A DNA stretch of 64,000 nucleotides, from NCBI RefSeq assembly GCF_905171765.1, contig NC_053390.1, forward strand, positions 329,876,294 through 329,940,293, in the 5' to 3' direction. The DNA comes from Bufo bufo (taxonomy: Eukaryota > Chordata > Amphibia > Anura > Bufonidae). The notes beneath the pieces are model-generated. The model saw only the letters and a program-made list of their open reading frames with translations. It made no database searches and was not told where the DNA came from. This document shows, piece by piece, positions 52,870 through 64,000 of this stretch. Each line of letters begins with the position of its first letter. Within the stretch, counting starts at the first letter, position 1. The translations under genes were made by a program, and so were the position numbers.

Positions 52870-55865
52870 TTGTTTTGCTAAAAAGTACATTTGCGCCTTG
52901 TACTGCATTTGTGACTTCCAATACAAGTGTTAAATACCGCTGTTATATTCTGGTTTTAAAAAAACACCAATTTTGTACAAGACCCTACATTTGGGGCCTT
53001 TGCTGCATTTGTGACAGTCAAATACAAGATTTAAATACTGCAATTATATTCTGGGTTTAAAAAAACACCCATTTTGTGCAAGACCCTACATTTGGGACCT
53101 TTGCTGCATTTGTCACAGTCAAATACAAGAGTTAGATACTGCTGTTATATTCTGGTTTTAAAAAAACACCCATTTTGTGCAAGACACTATTTGGGGTCTT
53201 TGCTCCATTTGTCACAGTCAAATACAAGCTTTAAATACTGGAGTTATATTTTAGGTTTAAAAAAACACCCATTTTGTGCAAGACCCTACATCTGGGGCCT
53301 TTGCTGCATTTGTCACAGTCAAATACAAGCGTTAGATACTGCTGTTATATTCTGGGTTTAAAAAAAACACCCATTTTGTGCAAGACCCTACATCTGGGGC
53401 CTTTGCTGCATTTGTCACAGTCAAATAAAAGCGTTAGATACTGCTGTTATATTCTGGTTTTAAAAAAACACCCATTTTGTGCAAGACACTATTTGGGGTC
53501 TTTGCTACATTTGTCACAGTCAAATACAAGCTTTAAATACTGGAGTTATATTTTGGGTTTAAAAAAACACCCATTTTGTTCAAGACCCTACATCTGGGGC
53601 CTTGGCTGCATTTGTCACAGTCAAATACAAGCGTTAGATACTGCTGTTATATTCTGGGTTTAAAAAAAAACACCCATTTTGTGCAAGACCCTACATCTGG
53701 GGCCTTTGCTGCATTTCTGACAGTCCAATTCAAGCGTTAGATACTGCTGTTATATTCTGGTATAAAAAAAAACACCCATTTTGGGCAAGACAATACATTT
53801 GCGGCCTTTGCTGCTTTTGGCACAGTCAAATATAAGCTTTAAATACTGCAATTATATTCTGGGTTTAAAAAAACACCCATTTTGTGCAAGACCCTACATT
53901 TAGGACCTTTGCTGCATTTGTCACAGTCAAATACAAGAGTTAGATACTGCTGTTATATTCTGGTTTTAAAAAAACACCCATTTTGTGCAAGACACTATTT
54001 GGGGTCTTTGCTACATTTGTCACAGTCAAATACCAGCTTTAAATACTGGAGTTATATTTTGGGTTTAAAAAAACACCCATTTTGTGCAGGACCCTACATC
54101 TGGGGCCTTTGCTGCATTTGTCACAGTCAAATACAAGCGTTAGATACTGCTGTTATATTCTGGGTTTAAAAAAAACACCCATTTTGTGCAAGACCCTACA
54201 TCTGGGGCCTTTGCTGCATTTGTCACAGTCAAATAAAAGCGTTAGATACTGCTGTTATATTCTGGTTTTAAAAAAACACCCATTTTGTGCAAGAAACTAC
54301 ATTTGAGGCCTTTACTGCTTTTGGCACAGTCAAATATAAGCTTTAAATACTGCAATTATATTCTGGGTTTAAAAAAACACCCATTTTGTGCAAGACCCTA
54401 CATCTGGGGCCTTTGCTGCATTTGTCACAGTCAAATACAAGAGTTAGATACTGCTGTTATATTCTGGTTTTAAAAAAACACCCATTTTGTGCAAGACACT
54501 ATTTGGGGTCTTTGCTACATTTGTCACTGTCAAATACAAGCTTTAAATACTGGAGTTATATTTTGGGTTTAAAAAAACACCCATTTTGTGCAAGACCCTA
54601 CATCTAGGGCCTTTGCTGCATTTGGCACAGTCAAATACAAGCGTTAGATACTGCTGTTATATTCTGGGTTTAAAAAAAACACCCATTTTGTGCAAGACCC
54701 TACATCTGGGGCCTTTGCTGCACTTCTGACAGTCAAATACAAGCGTTAGATACTGCTGTTATATTCTGGTTTTAAAAAAACACCCATTTTGTGCAAGACA
54801 CTACATTTGGGGCCTTTAGTGCTTTTGGCACAGTCAAATATAAGCTTTAAATACTGGAGTTATATTTTGGGTTAAAAAAAACACCCATTCTGGTCAAGAA
54901 TCTACATTTGGGGACTTTGCTGAATTTGTCACAGTCAAATACAAGCTTTAAATTCTGCAATTATATTCTGGGTTTAAAAAAATACCCATTTTGTGCAAGA
55001 CCCTACATTTGGGGCCTTTGCTGCATTTGTCACAGTCAAATACAAGCTTTAAATACTGCAGTTATATTCTGGGTTTAAAAAAACACCCATTTTGTGCAAG
55101 ACCCTACATCTGGGGCCTTTGCTGCATTTGTCACAGTCAAGTACAAACTTTAAATACTGCAGTTATATTCTGAGTTTAAAAAAACACCCATTTTGTGCAA
55201 GACACTACATTTGGGGCCTTTGCTGCATTTCTGACAGTCCAATACAAGCGTTAGATACTGCAGTTATATTCTGGGTTTAAAAAAACACCCATTTTGTGCA
55301 AGACCCTACATCTGGGGCCTTTGCTGCATTTGTCACAGTCAAGTAAAAACTTTAAATACTGCAGTTATATTCTGAGTTTAAAAAAACACCCATTTTGTGC
55401 AAGACACTACATTTGGGGCCTTTGCTGCATTTCTGACAGTCCAATACAAGCGTTAGATACTGCAGTTTTTATTCTGGGTTTAAAAAAACACCCATTTTGT
55501 GCAAAACCCTACATCTGGGGCCTTTGCTGCATTTGTCACAGTCAAATACTGTACAAGCTTTAAATACTGCAGTTATATTCTGAGTTTAAAAAAAAACACC
55601 CATTTTGTGCAAGACACTACATTTGGGGCCTTTGCTGCATTTCTGACAGTCCAATTCAAGCGTTAGATACTGCTGTTATATTCTGGTATAAAAAAAAACA
55701 CCCATTTTGGGCAAGACAATACATTTGCGGCCTTTGCTGCATTTCTGACAGTAAAATGCAAGCGTTAGACACTGCTGTTATATTCTGGTATTAAATACCC
55801 ATTTTGGGCAAGACAATACATTTGCGGCCTTTGCTGCATTTCTGACAATCCAAAACAATCAGTTA
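52870..55865 (+). repeat. ~101-bp tandem array, about 29 copies
   Basis: The unit runs CACCCATTTTGTGCAAGACC, CTACATTTGGGGCC, TTTGCTGCATTTGTCACAG, TCAAATACAAGC, TACTGCTGTTATATTCTGG and an A-run. A block of eight units is itself duplicated at about 808 bp (53074-53361 equals 53882-54169 almost exactly). Repeated short frames of the CKTLHLGPLLHLSQSN type are artefacts. Confidence 0.95.
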
Positions 55866-56422
55866 ATACTGCTGTTACATTGTTGGTTGACAAATTAAAA
55901 AATGTTGTGACCGTGAAGTAATTGTATAAAATTTGCCTGTCACACTGTTGTGTGACCTCAAGAAATGTTTCCTCTTTATGACACCGGCACTGCCTTACTG
56001 TCAGTAAACTTAATTGTAGTGATGTCCCGAACTATTCGCCGGCGAACAGTTCACGGCGAACATGGCTTGTTCGCGTTCGCCGTGGCGGGCGAACATTTGC
56101 GATGTTCGGTCCGCCCCCTATACATCATCATTGAGCAAACTTTGACCCTTTACCTCACAGTCAGCAGACATATTGCAGCCAATCAGCAGCAGACCCTCCC
56201 TCCCAGACCCTCCCACCTCCTGGACAGCATCCATTTTAGATTCATTCGGAAGCTGCAGTCTTAGTGAGAGGAGGGACAGTGCTGCTGCTGCTGATTTAAT
56301 AGGGAAAGCGTTAGCTAGGGCAGTGTTCTGTGTCCACAGACTCATCTGCTGTAAGGACAGCGTCCTGACAGCACCCCAAAAAGCCCTTATTAGGGCTGGT
56401 ACATCAGTCTGCTTTTGATTTT

Positions 56423-56439
<17 letters not shown>

Positions 56440-56458
<19 letters not shown>

Positions 56459-57385
56459 CAGTTGCCTGCCCGTGTGTGAGAGGCTGCAGGCCCACAGACT
56501 GTACTGTGTGCACACCACTCATATAGGGTGTCACAGTACCTTGCAGATAAGACTAAAGTCAATTTATTTTTTTCTCTGTAATAAATATAATCGCAGTTGC
56601 AAGCCAGTGAGTGTCTGGCCCACAGACTGTACTGTGGCCACTGGCCAGGCCACCACTCATACCGTTACAGGGTGTCACAATACCTTGCAGATAAAACTAA
56701 AGTCAATTTATTATTTCTCTGTAATAAATATAATCGCAGTTGCAAGCCAGTGAGTGTCTGGCCCACAGACTGTACTGTGGCCACTGGCCAGGACACCACT
56801 CATACCGTTACAGGGTGTAACAATACCTTGCAGATAAAACTAAAGTCAATTAATTTTTTTCTCTGTAATAAATATAATCGCAGTTGCAAGCAAGTGAGTG
56901 TCTGGCCCACACAGACTGTACTGTGGCCACTGGCCAGGCCACCACTCATACCGTTACAGGGTGTCACAATACCTTGCAGATAAAACGAAAGTAATTTTTT
57001 TTTTCTCTGTGATATAATCGCAGTTGCAAGCCAGTGAGTGTCTGGCCCACAGACTGTACTGTGGCCACTGGCCAGGCCACCACTCATACCGTTACAGGGT
57101 GTCACAATACCTTACAGATAAAACTAAAGTCAATTTATTTTTTTCTCTGTAATAAATATAATCGCAGTTGCAAGCCAGTGAGTGTCTGGCCCACAGACTG
57201 TACTGTGGCCACTGGCCAGGCCACCACTCATACCGTTACAGGGTGTCACAATACCTTTCAGATAAAACTAAAGTCAATTTATTTTTTCTCTGTTATATAA
57301 TCGCAGTTGCAAGCCAGTGTGTGTCAGGCCCACGCAGACTGTACTGTGCCCACTGCCCACCACTTATATAGGGTGGCACAGTACC
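56440..57385 (+). repeat. ~145-bp tandem array, six to seven copies
   Basis: The unit contains ATAATCGCAGTTGCAAGCCAG, GTCTGGCCCACAGACTG, TACTGTGGCCACTGGCCAGG, CACTCATACCGTTACAGGG and ACCTTGCAGATAAAAC. First and last units are diverged. It lies directly upstream of the transposase frame. Confidence 0.93.
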
Positions 57386-57489
57386 TTGCACGCATATTAC
57401 TACTTATCTAAAAAAAGACAGGCAGAGGCAAGCCACCCCGCAGGGGCCATCGTGGTCGTGGTGCTGTGATTTCCACTGGCCCTGGAATA

Positions 57490-60058
57490 ATGCCCAGTGT
57501 TCAGAGGCCACGTACCCTGAACCCAAAAAATTCTAAGGACATAGTTGACTGGCTTACACAGGACACCCAATCTTCAACAGCTTCCGCTAAGAACCTTGAT
57601 GCACCATCATCCTCCAGCTCAGCTTCGATCACCTGCTCTCAAGTTACCACTCTTCCGCCCGCCGTCACCACCACCACTACCACCACAGCCGCTTCACTTG
57701 ATCCTTCAGAGGAGTTATTTACACATCAGTTGGATGAAATTAGTGATGCGCAACCATTATTGCCAGAGGATGTAGATAACAGGGATATGTCTCAGTCAGG
57801 CAGATTACACACATGGACGTACAGTGTGATGATGATGATGATGATGATGTTGTACCCGCTGCTGCTTCCTTTGCTGAGGTGTCAGATACAAGTGAAGTGG
57901 TTGATGATGATGATGTGTCCGTGGATGCCACGTTGGTGCCTGCTCGAAGAGAAGAAGAAGAGGGGGAAAGTTCAATAGGGGAGACAGAGAGAAGGAGGAG
58001 ACGAGTTGGAAGCAGGGGAACGTCGTCGCAAGGAGCTAGTGGCGCAGTCAGACAGCATGTATCGGCACCCAGGATTAGCCAGACAGCACGCCAATCAATG
58101 CATGCTGTTGCCGTCATTTCAAGCTCAACAGTGTGGCATATTTTTTGTGTGTGTCTGCCTCTGATAACAGCAATGCCATTTGCAACCTGTGCCAAAAGAA
58201 ACTGAGTCGTGGGAAGTCCAACACCCACCTAGGTACAACTGCTTTGCGAAGGCACATGATCTCACATCACAAACGCCAATGGGATCAACACATAAGTACA
58301 AGCAGCACACAAACTCAAAGCCACCATCCTCCTCCTGGTCCAGCATCTTCAGCCACGTCAACCACTGCTGTCCTCCTTGCCCCCTCTCAACCACCCGCCA
58401 CTCCGCCTCTCACCTTCAGCAGTTCCATCTCATCTGCCCACAGTCAGGTGTCTGTCAAGGAAATGTTTGAGTGTAAGAATCCAATGTCACAGAGTCACCC
58501 CGTTGCCCGGCGTCTGACAGCTGGCTTGACGGAACTCTTAGCCCGCCAGCTTTTACCATACCAGCTGGTGGAGTCTGAGGCCTTCAAAAAATTTGTCACT
58601 ATTGGGACACCACAGTGGAAGGTACCCGGACGATTTTTTTTTTCAAAAAAGGCAATCCCAAACCTCTACTCTTATTATTGAAAAGGAAGTCATGGCATCT
58701 CTGGGATACAGTGTTGGGGCAAGGGTCCATCTGACCACTGATACCTGGTCTGCAAAGCATGGTCAGGGCAGGTATATCACCTACACTGCGCATTGGGTCA
58801 ACCTGCTGACGGCTGACAAGCATGGAATGCGTGGCTCTGCAGCGGAGTTGGTGACACCGCCACGACTTGCAGGCAGGCCTACTGCCACCTCCTCTACTCC
58901 TCCTACTCCATCCTCTTTGATAACCTCCTCGGCTGAGTCCTCTTCTGCTGCGGCGTCTGGCTGCACATCAACTGAATCCCCCCAGCTCCCCAGGGGCTAT
59001 TCCACATCCCAGATACGACAGTGTCACGCTGTCTTGGGGTTGACTTGCCTGAAAGCAGAGAGCCACACCGGACCAGCACTCCTGTCCGCCCTGAACGCAC
59101 AGGTGGATCAGTGGCTGACCCGCACCAACTGGAGATCGGCAAAGTGGTGTGTGACAATGGAAGCAATTTGTTGGCGGCATTGAATTTGGGCAAGTTGTCA
59201 CATGTGCCGACATGGCACATGTGTTGAATCTCATCGTACAACGCTTTGTGTCTAAGTACCCAGGCTTACAGGACATCCTCAAGCAGGCCAGGAAGGTGCG
59301 TGGCCATTTAAGGCGTTCCTACACGGCCATGGCGCACTTTTCCGATATTCAGCGGCGAAACAACATGCCAGTGAGGCGCTTGATTTGCGACAGCCCGACA
59401 CGTTGGAAATCAACACTCCTAATGTTCGGCCGCCTGCTCCAACAAGAAAAAGCCGTCAACGAGTATTTGTATGACCGGGGTGCTAGGACAGCCTCTGCGG
59501 AGCTGGGAATTTTTTTGCCACGTTACTGGACGCTCATGCGCAATGCCTGTAGGCTCATGCGTCCTTTTGAGTCAGTCAGTCAGTCGCACCGAAGGCACCA
59601 TCAGCGACCTCATCCCATTTGTTTTCTTCCTGGAGCGTGCCCTGCGAAGAGTGCTGGATCAGGCTGTAGATGAGTGTGAAGAGGAAGAGTTGTGGTCACC
59701 ATCACCACCAGAAACAGCCTTGTCATCATCGCTTGCCGGACCTGCGGCAACGCTGGAAGAGGAGTATGAGGAAGAGGAGTCAGAGGAGGAATGTGGCTTT
59801 GAGGAGGAGGAAGACCAACGACAGCAGGCATCCCAGGGTGCTCGTTGTTGTCACCTATCTGGGACCCGTGGTGTTGTACGTGGCTGGGGGGAAGAACAGA
59901 CCGTCAAAGACATCAGTGAGGACGAGGAACGGGACATGAGTAGCTCGGCATCCAACCTTGTGCAAATGGGGTCTTTCATGCTGTCATGTCTGTTGAGGGA
60001 CCCTCGTATAAAAAGGATGAAGGAGAACGACCTGTACTGGGTGGCCACGCTACTAGAC
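57490..60058 (+). pseudogene. BED-finger hAT transposase, frameshifted and truncated (copy 3)
   Basis: ATG at 57490 (MPSVQRPRTLNPKNSKDIVDWLT). A Ser/Thr-rich and then acidic region shifts frame near 57820. The BED finger CNLCQKKLSRGKS with RRHMISHH is at about 58175-58270, in a third frame. Then SVKEMFECKNPM, and after another shift near 58640, LTTDTWSAKHGQG (first catalytic Asp, about 58735). VCDNGSNLLAAL (second Asp, about 59150) and MAHVLNLIVQRFV follow, then CDSPTRWKSTLLMFGRL, then ISDLIPFVFFLERALR. It ends at WVATLLD, where the conserved LLDPR motif should continue; the dimerisation domain is missing. At least five frame changes. Distinct from the copy 1/copy 2 family. Confidence 0.9.
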
Positions 60059-61706
60059 CAGTGGCGTCGCCAGGGGGGGGGCCAGAGGGGGCCACGGCCC
60101 CCCCCTACATCATGCTGTGCCCCCCCCATGTGCCCCCCCAACTAAAATGCCCCCCTAAGTGAGCCGCCAGCGTCTTCACACAGCGTCCGGCTGCAGAGCA
60201 GAGTGAGGAGGGGAGAGGGGGCGGGGCATGCACGGCAGTTCCCCATAGGGTCCGCCCACCTCCCAGGCTGGAAAGGCAGTGCAGAACCAGTAGCCGGAGC
60301 AAGAATGAACTGAAGATGCAGAACTGAAGTCCAGACTCCAGGCAGAGAGTGATTCAAGCGACCCAGAGTGAGTGACAGTCTGAGTCAGTGACTGTCCCTG
60401 AGTGCAGAGTCCCACCCTGTGTAATTAGGTGAGAGGAGGGGAGAGGCGGCCATTATATTAATAACAAAGAGGGGGACATTATATTAATAATAAATAGGGG
60501 GCCAATGCATTAGTATTAATGTAATGACCCCCTCTTTATTATTAATATAATGGCCCCCTCTTTATTATTAATGTAATGGCCCCCTCTTTATTATTAATAT
60601 AATGGCCCCCTCATTATTATTAATATAATGGCCCCCTTTTTATTATTAATGTAATGGCCCCCTCTTTATTATTAATGTAATGGCCCCCTATTTATTATTA
60701 ATATAATGGCCCCCTCTTTATTATTAATGTAATGACCCCCTATTTATTATTAATGTAATGGCCCCCTTTTTAATAACAACGAGGGGGCCATTATATTAAT
60801 AATAAAGAGGGGGCTATTATATTAATAATAAAGAGGGGGCCATTATATTAATAATAAAGAGGGGCCATTATATTAATAATAAAGAGGGGCCATTATATTA
60901 ATAACAAAGAGGGGCCATTATATTAATAACAAAGTGGGGGACATTATATTAATAACAAAGAGGGGGCCATTATATTAATAACAAAGAGGGGCCATTATAT
61001 TAATAACAAAGTGGGGGACATTATATTAATAACAAAGAGGGGGACATTATATTAATAATAAAGAGGGGGACATTATATTAATAACAAAGAGGGGGCTATT
61101 GTATTATTAACAAAGAGGGGGACATTATAATATACAGGGGGAATAATATTATGGGGAATGGGGGACTATCTGTCTGGCTCTAGCACAGTATTGGGGGGCA
61201 GCAGGATGACAGTGTTGAGACACCAGGAAGGAGAGGATGAGAGTAAAGTGAGGAACCTAAAAAAAATTCTGTGAAACTCTGCAGAGACGAGAAGCGGCTG
61301 AAAGAAAGTATCATGGCGGTCTTATCTCTGAATGAAGACGTCAAGGAGAGTCTACATCACAGGAGACGTCACTGGATGTAACAGGTATGGGGCGGTATTA
61401 TACTGTAATAATAATGTCCATCCACATATCTGTTTCACAGTAGGGTTGGGGGAGGAGATTGAGAATATGGCCCATCCTGCCGCATTCGGCCCCAGACTTC
61501 AGGTCACACTGTGTGTGTTCTGAATTCTGGGGGCTTACACCCATCTACTACATTATCTGTACTCAGAGTTATCACTATATCTGTGGTGTTACATAGGACT
61601 GCAGGTGATCTACTACAGTATCTGTTAAAAGGGGCGTGCCTGGGGTAGGGGGGGGGGTGCAATTTTTGGCTTGCCCCGGGTGCTGGCAACCCATGCTACG
61701 CCACTG
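60059..61706. mobile_element. hAT-type non-autonomous repeat cutting the copy 3 transposase
   Basis: Left end CAGTGGCGTCGCCAGG; right end, read inward, CAGTGGCGTAGCATGGGTTG. The ends are convincingly paired, but the 8-bp flanks (TACTAGAC and GGGGAGGG) do not match, so the two ends may belong to different copies or the right flank is rearranged. The interior is G/C-biased with an inverted minisatellite. Confidence 0.65.
60448..61130. repeat. ~29-bp minisatellite with two orientation switches
   Basis: The unit is GAGGGGGCCATTATATTAATAATAAA. Copies run forward at about 60448-60510, reversed at 60515-60768 (GGCCCCCTCTTTATTATTAAT), and forward again at 60769-61130. The reversed and second forward blocks form a very large inverted repeat. 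Confidence 0.92.
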
Positions 61707-61915
61707 GGGGAGGGAGAGGCGTGTCCCTTCCCCTTCCTCTGATAGGCTGCCGGCCTAGTGCCTGCAGCCTATCAGAGGCCGGCGCAGGCGGCGCGATGAC
61801 GTCATCGTGCCGCCTGAGCCTTACAGCGCGGGACACAGAAAGAGTCTGCATCGCATCGCTGACACTGAGGTAAGTATAAGTGTTTTTTTTTTGTTGTTTT
61901 TTTTTACAATAGTGT
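61707..61915. other. GC-rich non-coding DNA with a hairpin
   Basis: CCTCTGATAGGCTGC (61736-61750) pairs with GCAGCCTATCAGAGG (61765-61779). GATGACGTCATC lies at 61796-61807. Possibly the start of another non-autonomous element whose array follows. Confidence 0.5.
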
Positions 61916-61919
61916 TACT

Positions 61920-63015
61920 GGCACATTATGGGGGCTTATTACAATGGGGGGGACTTAATACTGGCACATGATGGGGGGACTTAATACTGGCACAGCACAT
62001 GATGATGGGGGGGACTTAATACTGGCACATGATGATGGGGGGACTTAATACTGGCACATGATGGGGGGGACTTAATACTGGCACATGATGGGGGGGACTT
62101 AATACTGGCACATGATGATGGGGGGACTTAATACTGGCACATGATGGGGGGGACTTAATACTGGCACATGATGATGGGGGGGACTTAATACTGGCACATG
62201 ATGATGGGGGGGACTTAATACTGGCACATGATGATGGGGGGGACTTAATACTGGCACATGATGATGGGGGGGACTTAATACTGGCACACGATGATGGGGG
62301 GGACTTAATACTGGCACATGATGATGGGGGGACTTAATACTGGCACATGATGGGGGGCTTAATACTGGCACGTAATGGGGGGCTTATTACTAGCACGTAA
62401 TGGGGGCTTATTACTGGCACATTGGGGGGCTTATTACTGGCACGTGATGGGGGGGCTTATTACTGGCACGTGATGGGGGGCTTATTACTGGCACGTGATG
62501 GGGGCTTATTATTGGCACATTGGGGGGCTCCTGTTACTGGCAGTGGCACATTATTGAGGGCACTTATTACTGGCACATTATTGGTGGGCACTATAGCGGC
62601 ATCTATTGAGGCCACAAAGAAGGGGTGTTTTATATGGGGGGCTCTGTACAGTAGCATTTTATACTGGGACACATTATGGTGGGTACTATGGAGAAGGGGA
62701 GACAGGAGTACTCTGGAGTCATCTACGGGGGGCAGTAAGAAAGGGTATTTTATACTTGCAAATTATGGGGGACACTGAGGGCATCTACTGGGGCACGATA
62801 TATGGGGCATTTTATACTGGTACATTATGGGGGGCACTAGCAGGAAGGGGGGAGAGGAGCACTATGGAAGCATTTACTGGGGCACTATATAGTTTTTTTT
62901 TTATACTGGCACATTATGGGGGACATTAGCTCAACTGGGGGCATAAGGGGGTATGTTTTGCACATTATAAGGAGAATTATTTCTACTGGGGGGCATTATG
63001 GTGGGTTTTATTACT
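61920..63015. repeat. ~29-bp GGGGG-rich minisatellite, then diverged units
   Basis: About 18 tight units of GGGGGGACTTAATACTGGCAC plus ATGATGAT to 62360, then looser units (GGGGCTTATTACTGGCACG; TTTTATACTGG, CACATTATGG) to about 63015. Proline/histidine-rich frames on the minus strand are artefacts. Confidence 0.92.
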
Positions 63016-63049
63016 CCCCCATGGTATGACCCCCTAGTAGCTGTGAGTG

Positions 63050-64000
63050 GCCCACAGTGAGAGAGTGTGGGGAAATATCCTTATAAAATATAACCTTTAT
63101 ATAATATACATTAAAATATACACCTGAAGATGCATCACAATACAAAACATATAGTCAAGGGGTTTCTAAGGTGGATACCCCACTGCTGGTAGAGAAAAAA
63201 GACAAAACTTAGCACTGATGCGCCTGTGTGAACGCTAACAGTGTTACCCAGCCAACACAAATATACAACATGTATTGGGGTTCTATGACGGATACCCCAC
63301 TTCTGGTGGAGCAAGGATAAGTAATGTAACTGCTGCGCCTGTGTGGACGCGAGCAGTCTTACCTGACCGACCAGGTGACTAGGATCAGCGTGGCAGGGGA
63401 ATCAGGCCTGATGGAAGGGAGTGTAGACAAGGAATCCAGTCATGAGAGTATAGATGCTGTGCCCTATATCACCCTATATACTTGGTAGGATTGGGGCCTA
63501 CTCCCATGCTGCCTGTCTACACAGAGCACTCGCCCTGAAAAGAGCGACCCCGTCCGGATACCTGTCCCTAGTTATGGACCTGAACCCTAGTGTATTAAAC
63601 AAAAAATAAAGTGACTACAGGCCTCCCGACGTGGCACGTTTCTGTCGTGTCGACTCCTCAGGGGGATTCAGTACATGTAGAAACAAAACACAAAAAATAC
63701 CGTGTATGACCGCAGGTAGCAGTTAAACATATGCTGCAGTTGGACGGTTGCATTAAAGACTAGACCCAAAAATCAAAGTCAAAGTCTAGGGGCAGGCATC
63801 CATGGTGCAGGATTGCCATGCTACAGAGGAATAGATGCTTCTCTGCTCCTTGGTGTGTGAGGATCTGGTGGTCCTCGCTAAAGGTAATATCCCTATTGTT
63901 AAGGTAGTTCCTCAACCTATACCAGCCACACTGACACATACCTTCATGGAGTTTAAATAAAGCCCCAGCGCGCCTCTTCCAGGGAGACCGCCCTGTCAGC
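63050..64000 (-). mobile_element. Unidentified repeat with hammerhead motif, runs off the window
   Basis: Contains two ~112-bp direct copies (about 63150-63240 and 63262-63362) with GGATACCCCACT, CTGGTGGAG and GCGCCTGTGTG. A hammerhead motif follows at 63615-63680. No frame of note. Organisation is like the other hammerhead-bearing non-coding repeats in this window, so a Penelope-type relative is possible. Confidence 0.5.
63615..63680 (-). ncRNA. Hammerhead ribozyme motif near the window end
   Basis: On the minus strand: outer stem I CUACA/UGUAG and inner CCC/GGG separated by an internal loop; core CUGAGGA (position 7 variable); stem II GUCG-ACA-CGAC plus one extra A; GAAA; stem III ACGU-GCC-ACGU; cleavage triplet GUC. 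The extra A before GAAA and the short inner stem I make activity less sure than for the other three. Confidence 0.62.

Larger units (their letters stand above)
52108..56016 (+). mobile_element. 5' part of another hAT element
   Basis: Starts TAGGGTTGAGCGAACCCG, a terminus related to the 50887 end. It is followed by inverted AAGTTCGGGTTCG copies, a promoter-like TATATAAG near 52363, then a large tandem array. It is cut at 56016 by the next hAT element; transposase and 3' end are not in the window. Confidence 0.72.
56017..60058 (+). mobile_element. BED-finger hAT element copy 3, cut at its 3' side
   Basis: Starts TAGTGATGTCCCGAAC, with the inverted TTCGCCGGCGAA and GCGAACATGGCTTGTTCGC next to it. 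Order: terminus, (AT)n at 56424-56458, tandem array 56440-57385, transposase 57490 onward. It is interrupted at 60059 by another repeat and not resumed before the window ends. Confidence 0.82.

Noticed and set aside
52875..55563. Repeated short frames (CKTLHLGPLLHLSQSN type), CRISPR-like regular spacing
   Set aside because: They are units of a 101-bp tandem array; there are no unique spacers, no cas genes, and the context is a vertebrate hAT element.
57820..57960. Poly-acidic (GAT)n stretch as a separate gene
   Set aside because: It is the acidic linker of hAT copy 3 transposase, expanded and frameshifted.
60059..61706. Clean single hAT insertion
   Set aside because: The ends pair well but the 8-bp flanks do not match, so I keep it as a probable element without claiming a target duplication.
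62099..62371. HHVPVLSPP repeat frame
   Set aside because: Product of the 29-bp GGGGGGACTTAATACTGGCAC minisatellite.

Overview
This window reads as repeat-dense intergenic DNA of a vertebrate, most likely an anuran amphibian. That assignment is inference. It rests on the mixture seen here: BEL/Pao, Gmr1-type Gypsy, a Penelope-like element, Tc1, several BED-finger hAT families, TTA-flanked foldback MITEs and TTAA-flanked elements with AGGGGTTGTC ends. I see no host protein-coding exon, rRNA or tRNA gene. Every substantial reading frame belongs to a transposable element.

Layout: 1-9.5 kb is a hAT copy split by a young BEL/Pao retrotransposon (922-9082). The BEL element has two LTRs differing by one visible indel, a CTCTT target duplication and one open 2193-aa gag-pol frame. 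9.5-15.3 kb holds tandem arrays, hairpins, a TTA-flanked foldback MITE and a hAT-type non-autonomous element with a perfect 8-bp duplication. 15.3-16.9 kb is a broken Tc1 element.

18.15-28.6 kb is a minus-strand non-autonomous LTR retrotransposon (AATGG duplication, PBS, PPT, no pol) that encodes an unfamiliar repeat-rich protein. Its 3' LTR is split by a 7.1-kb Penelope-like element (18494-25627, 14-bp duplication). The Penelope-like element has ORF1, an RT/GIY-YIG ORF, two long direct repeats that each carry a well-formed hammerhead ribozyme, and an in-phase U_UUU_UUA slippery heptamer joining ORF1 to RT.

28.7-38.1 kb is a nest: a TTAA-type MITE split by a Gmr1-like Gypsy element (29684-38056) whose integrase lies upstream of RT. 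That element was itself hit by a hAT MITE in gag, a LINE 3' end in RNase H, and a hAT (with another MITE inside) in its 3' LTR. 38.8-43.3 kb is AT-rich TTAA-flanked repeat material with a 30-bp minisatellite and a 1.18-kb non-coding insertion carrying another hammerhead ribozyme. 43.36-45.1 kb is the LTR and gag of a second, truncated Gmr1 copy.

45.1-50.9 kb is a degenerate minus-strand hAT. 51.3-52.0 kb is a foldback MITE. 52.1-56.0 kb is the 5' part of another hAT with about 29 copies of a ~101-bp repeat. 56.0-60.06 kb is a third BED-hAT whose transposase is cut by a repeat carrying an inverted minisatellite. The last kilobase holds a further hammerhead motif and runs off the window.

The strongest candidates for something under-described are the hammerheads in apparently unrelated non-coding repeats, the frameshift signal in the Penelope-like element, its inverted block that begins next to the predicted ribozyme cleavage site, and the pol-less LTR element with its unknown protein. 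All comparisons were made by eye.
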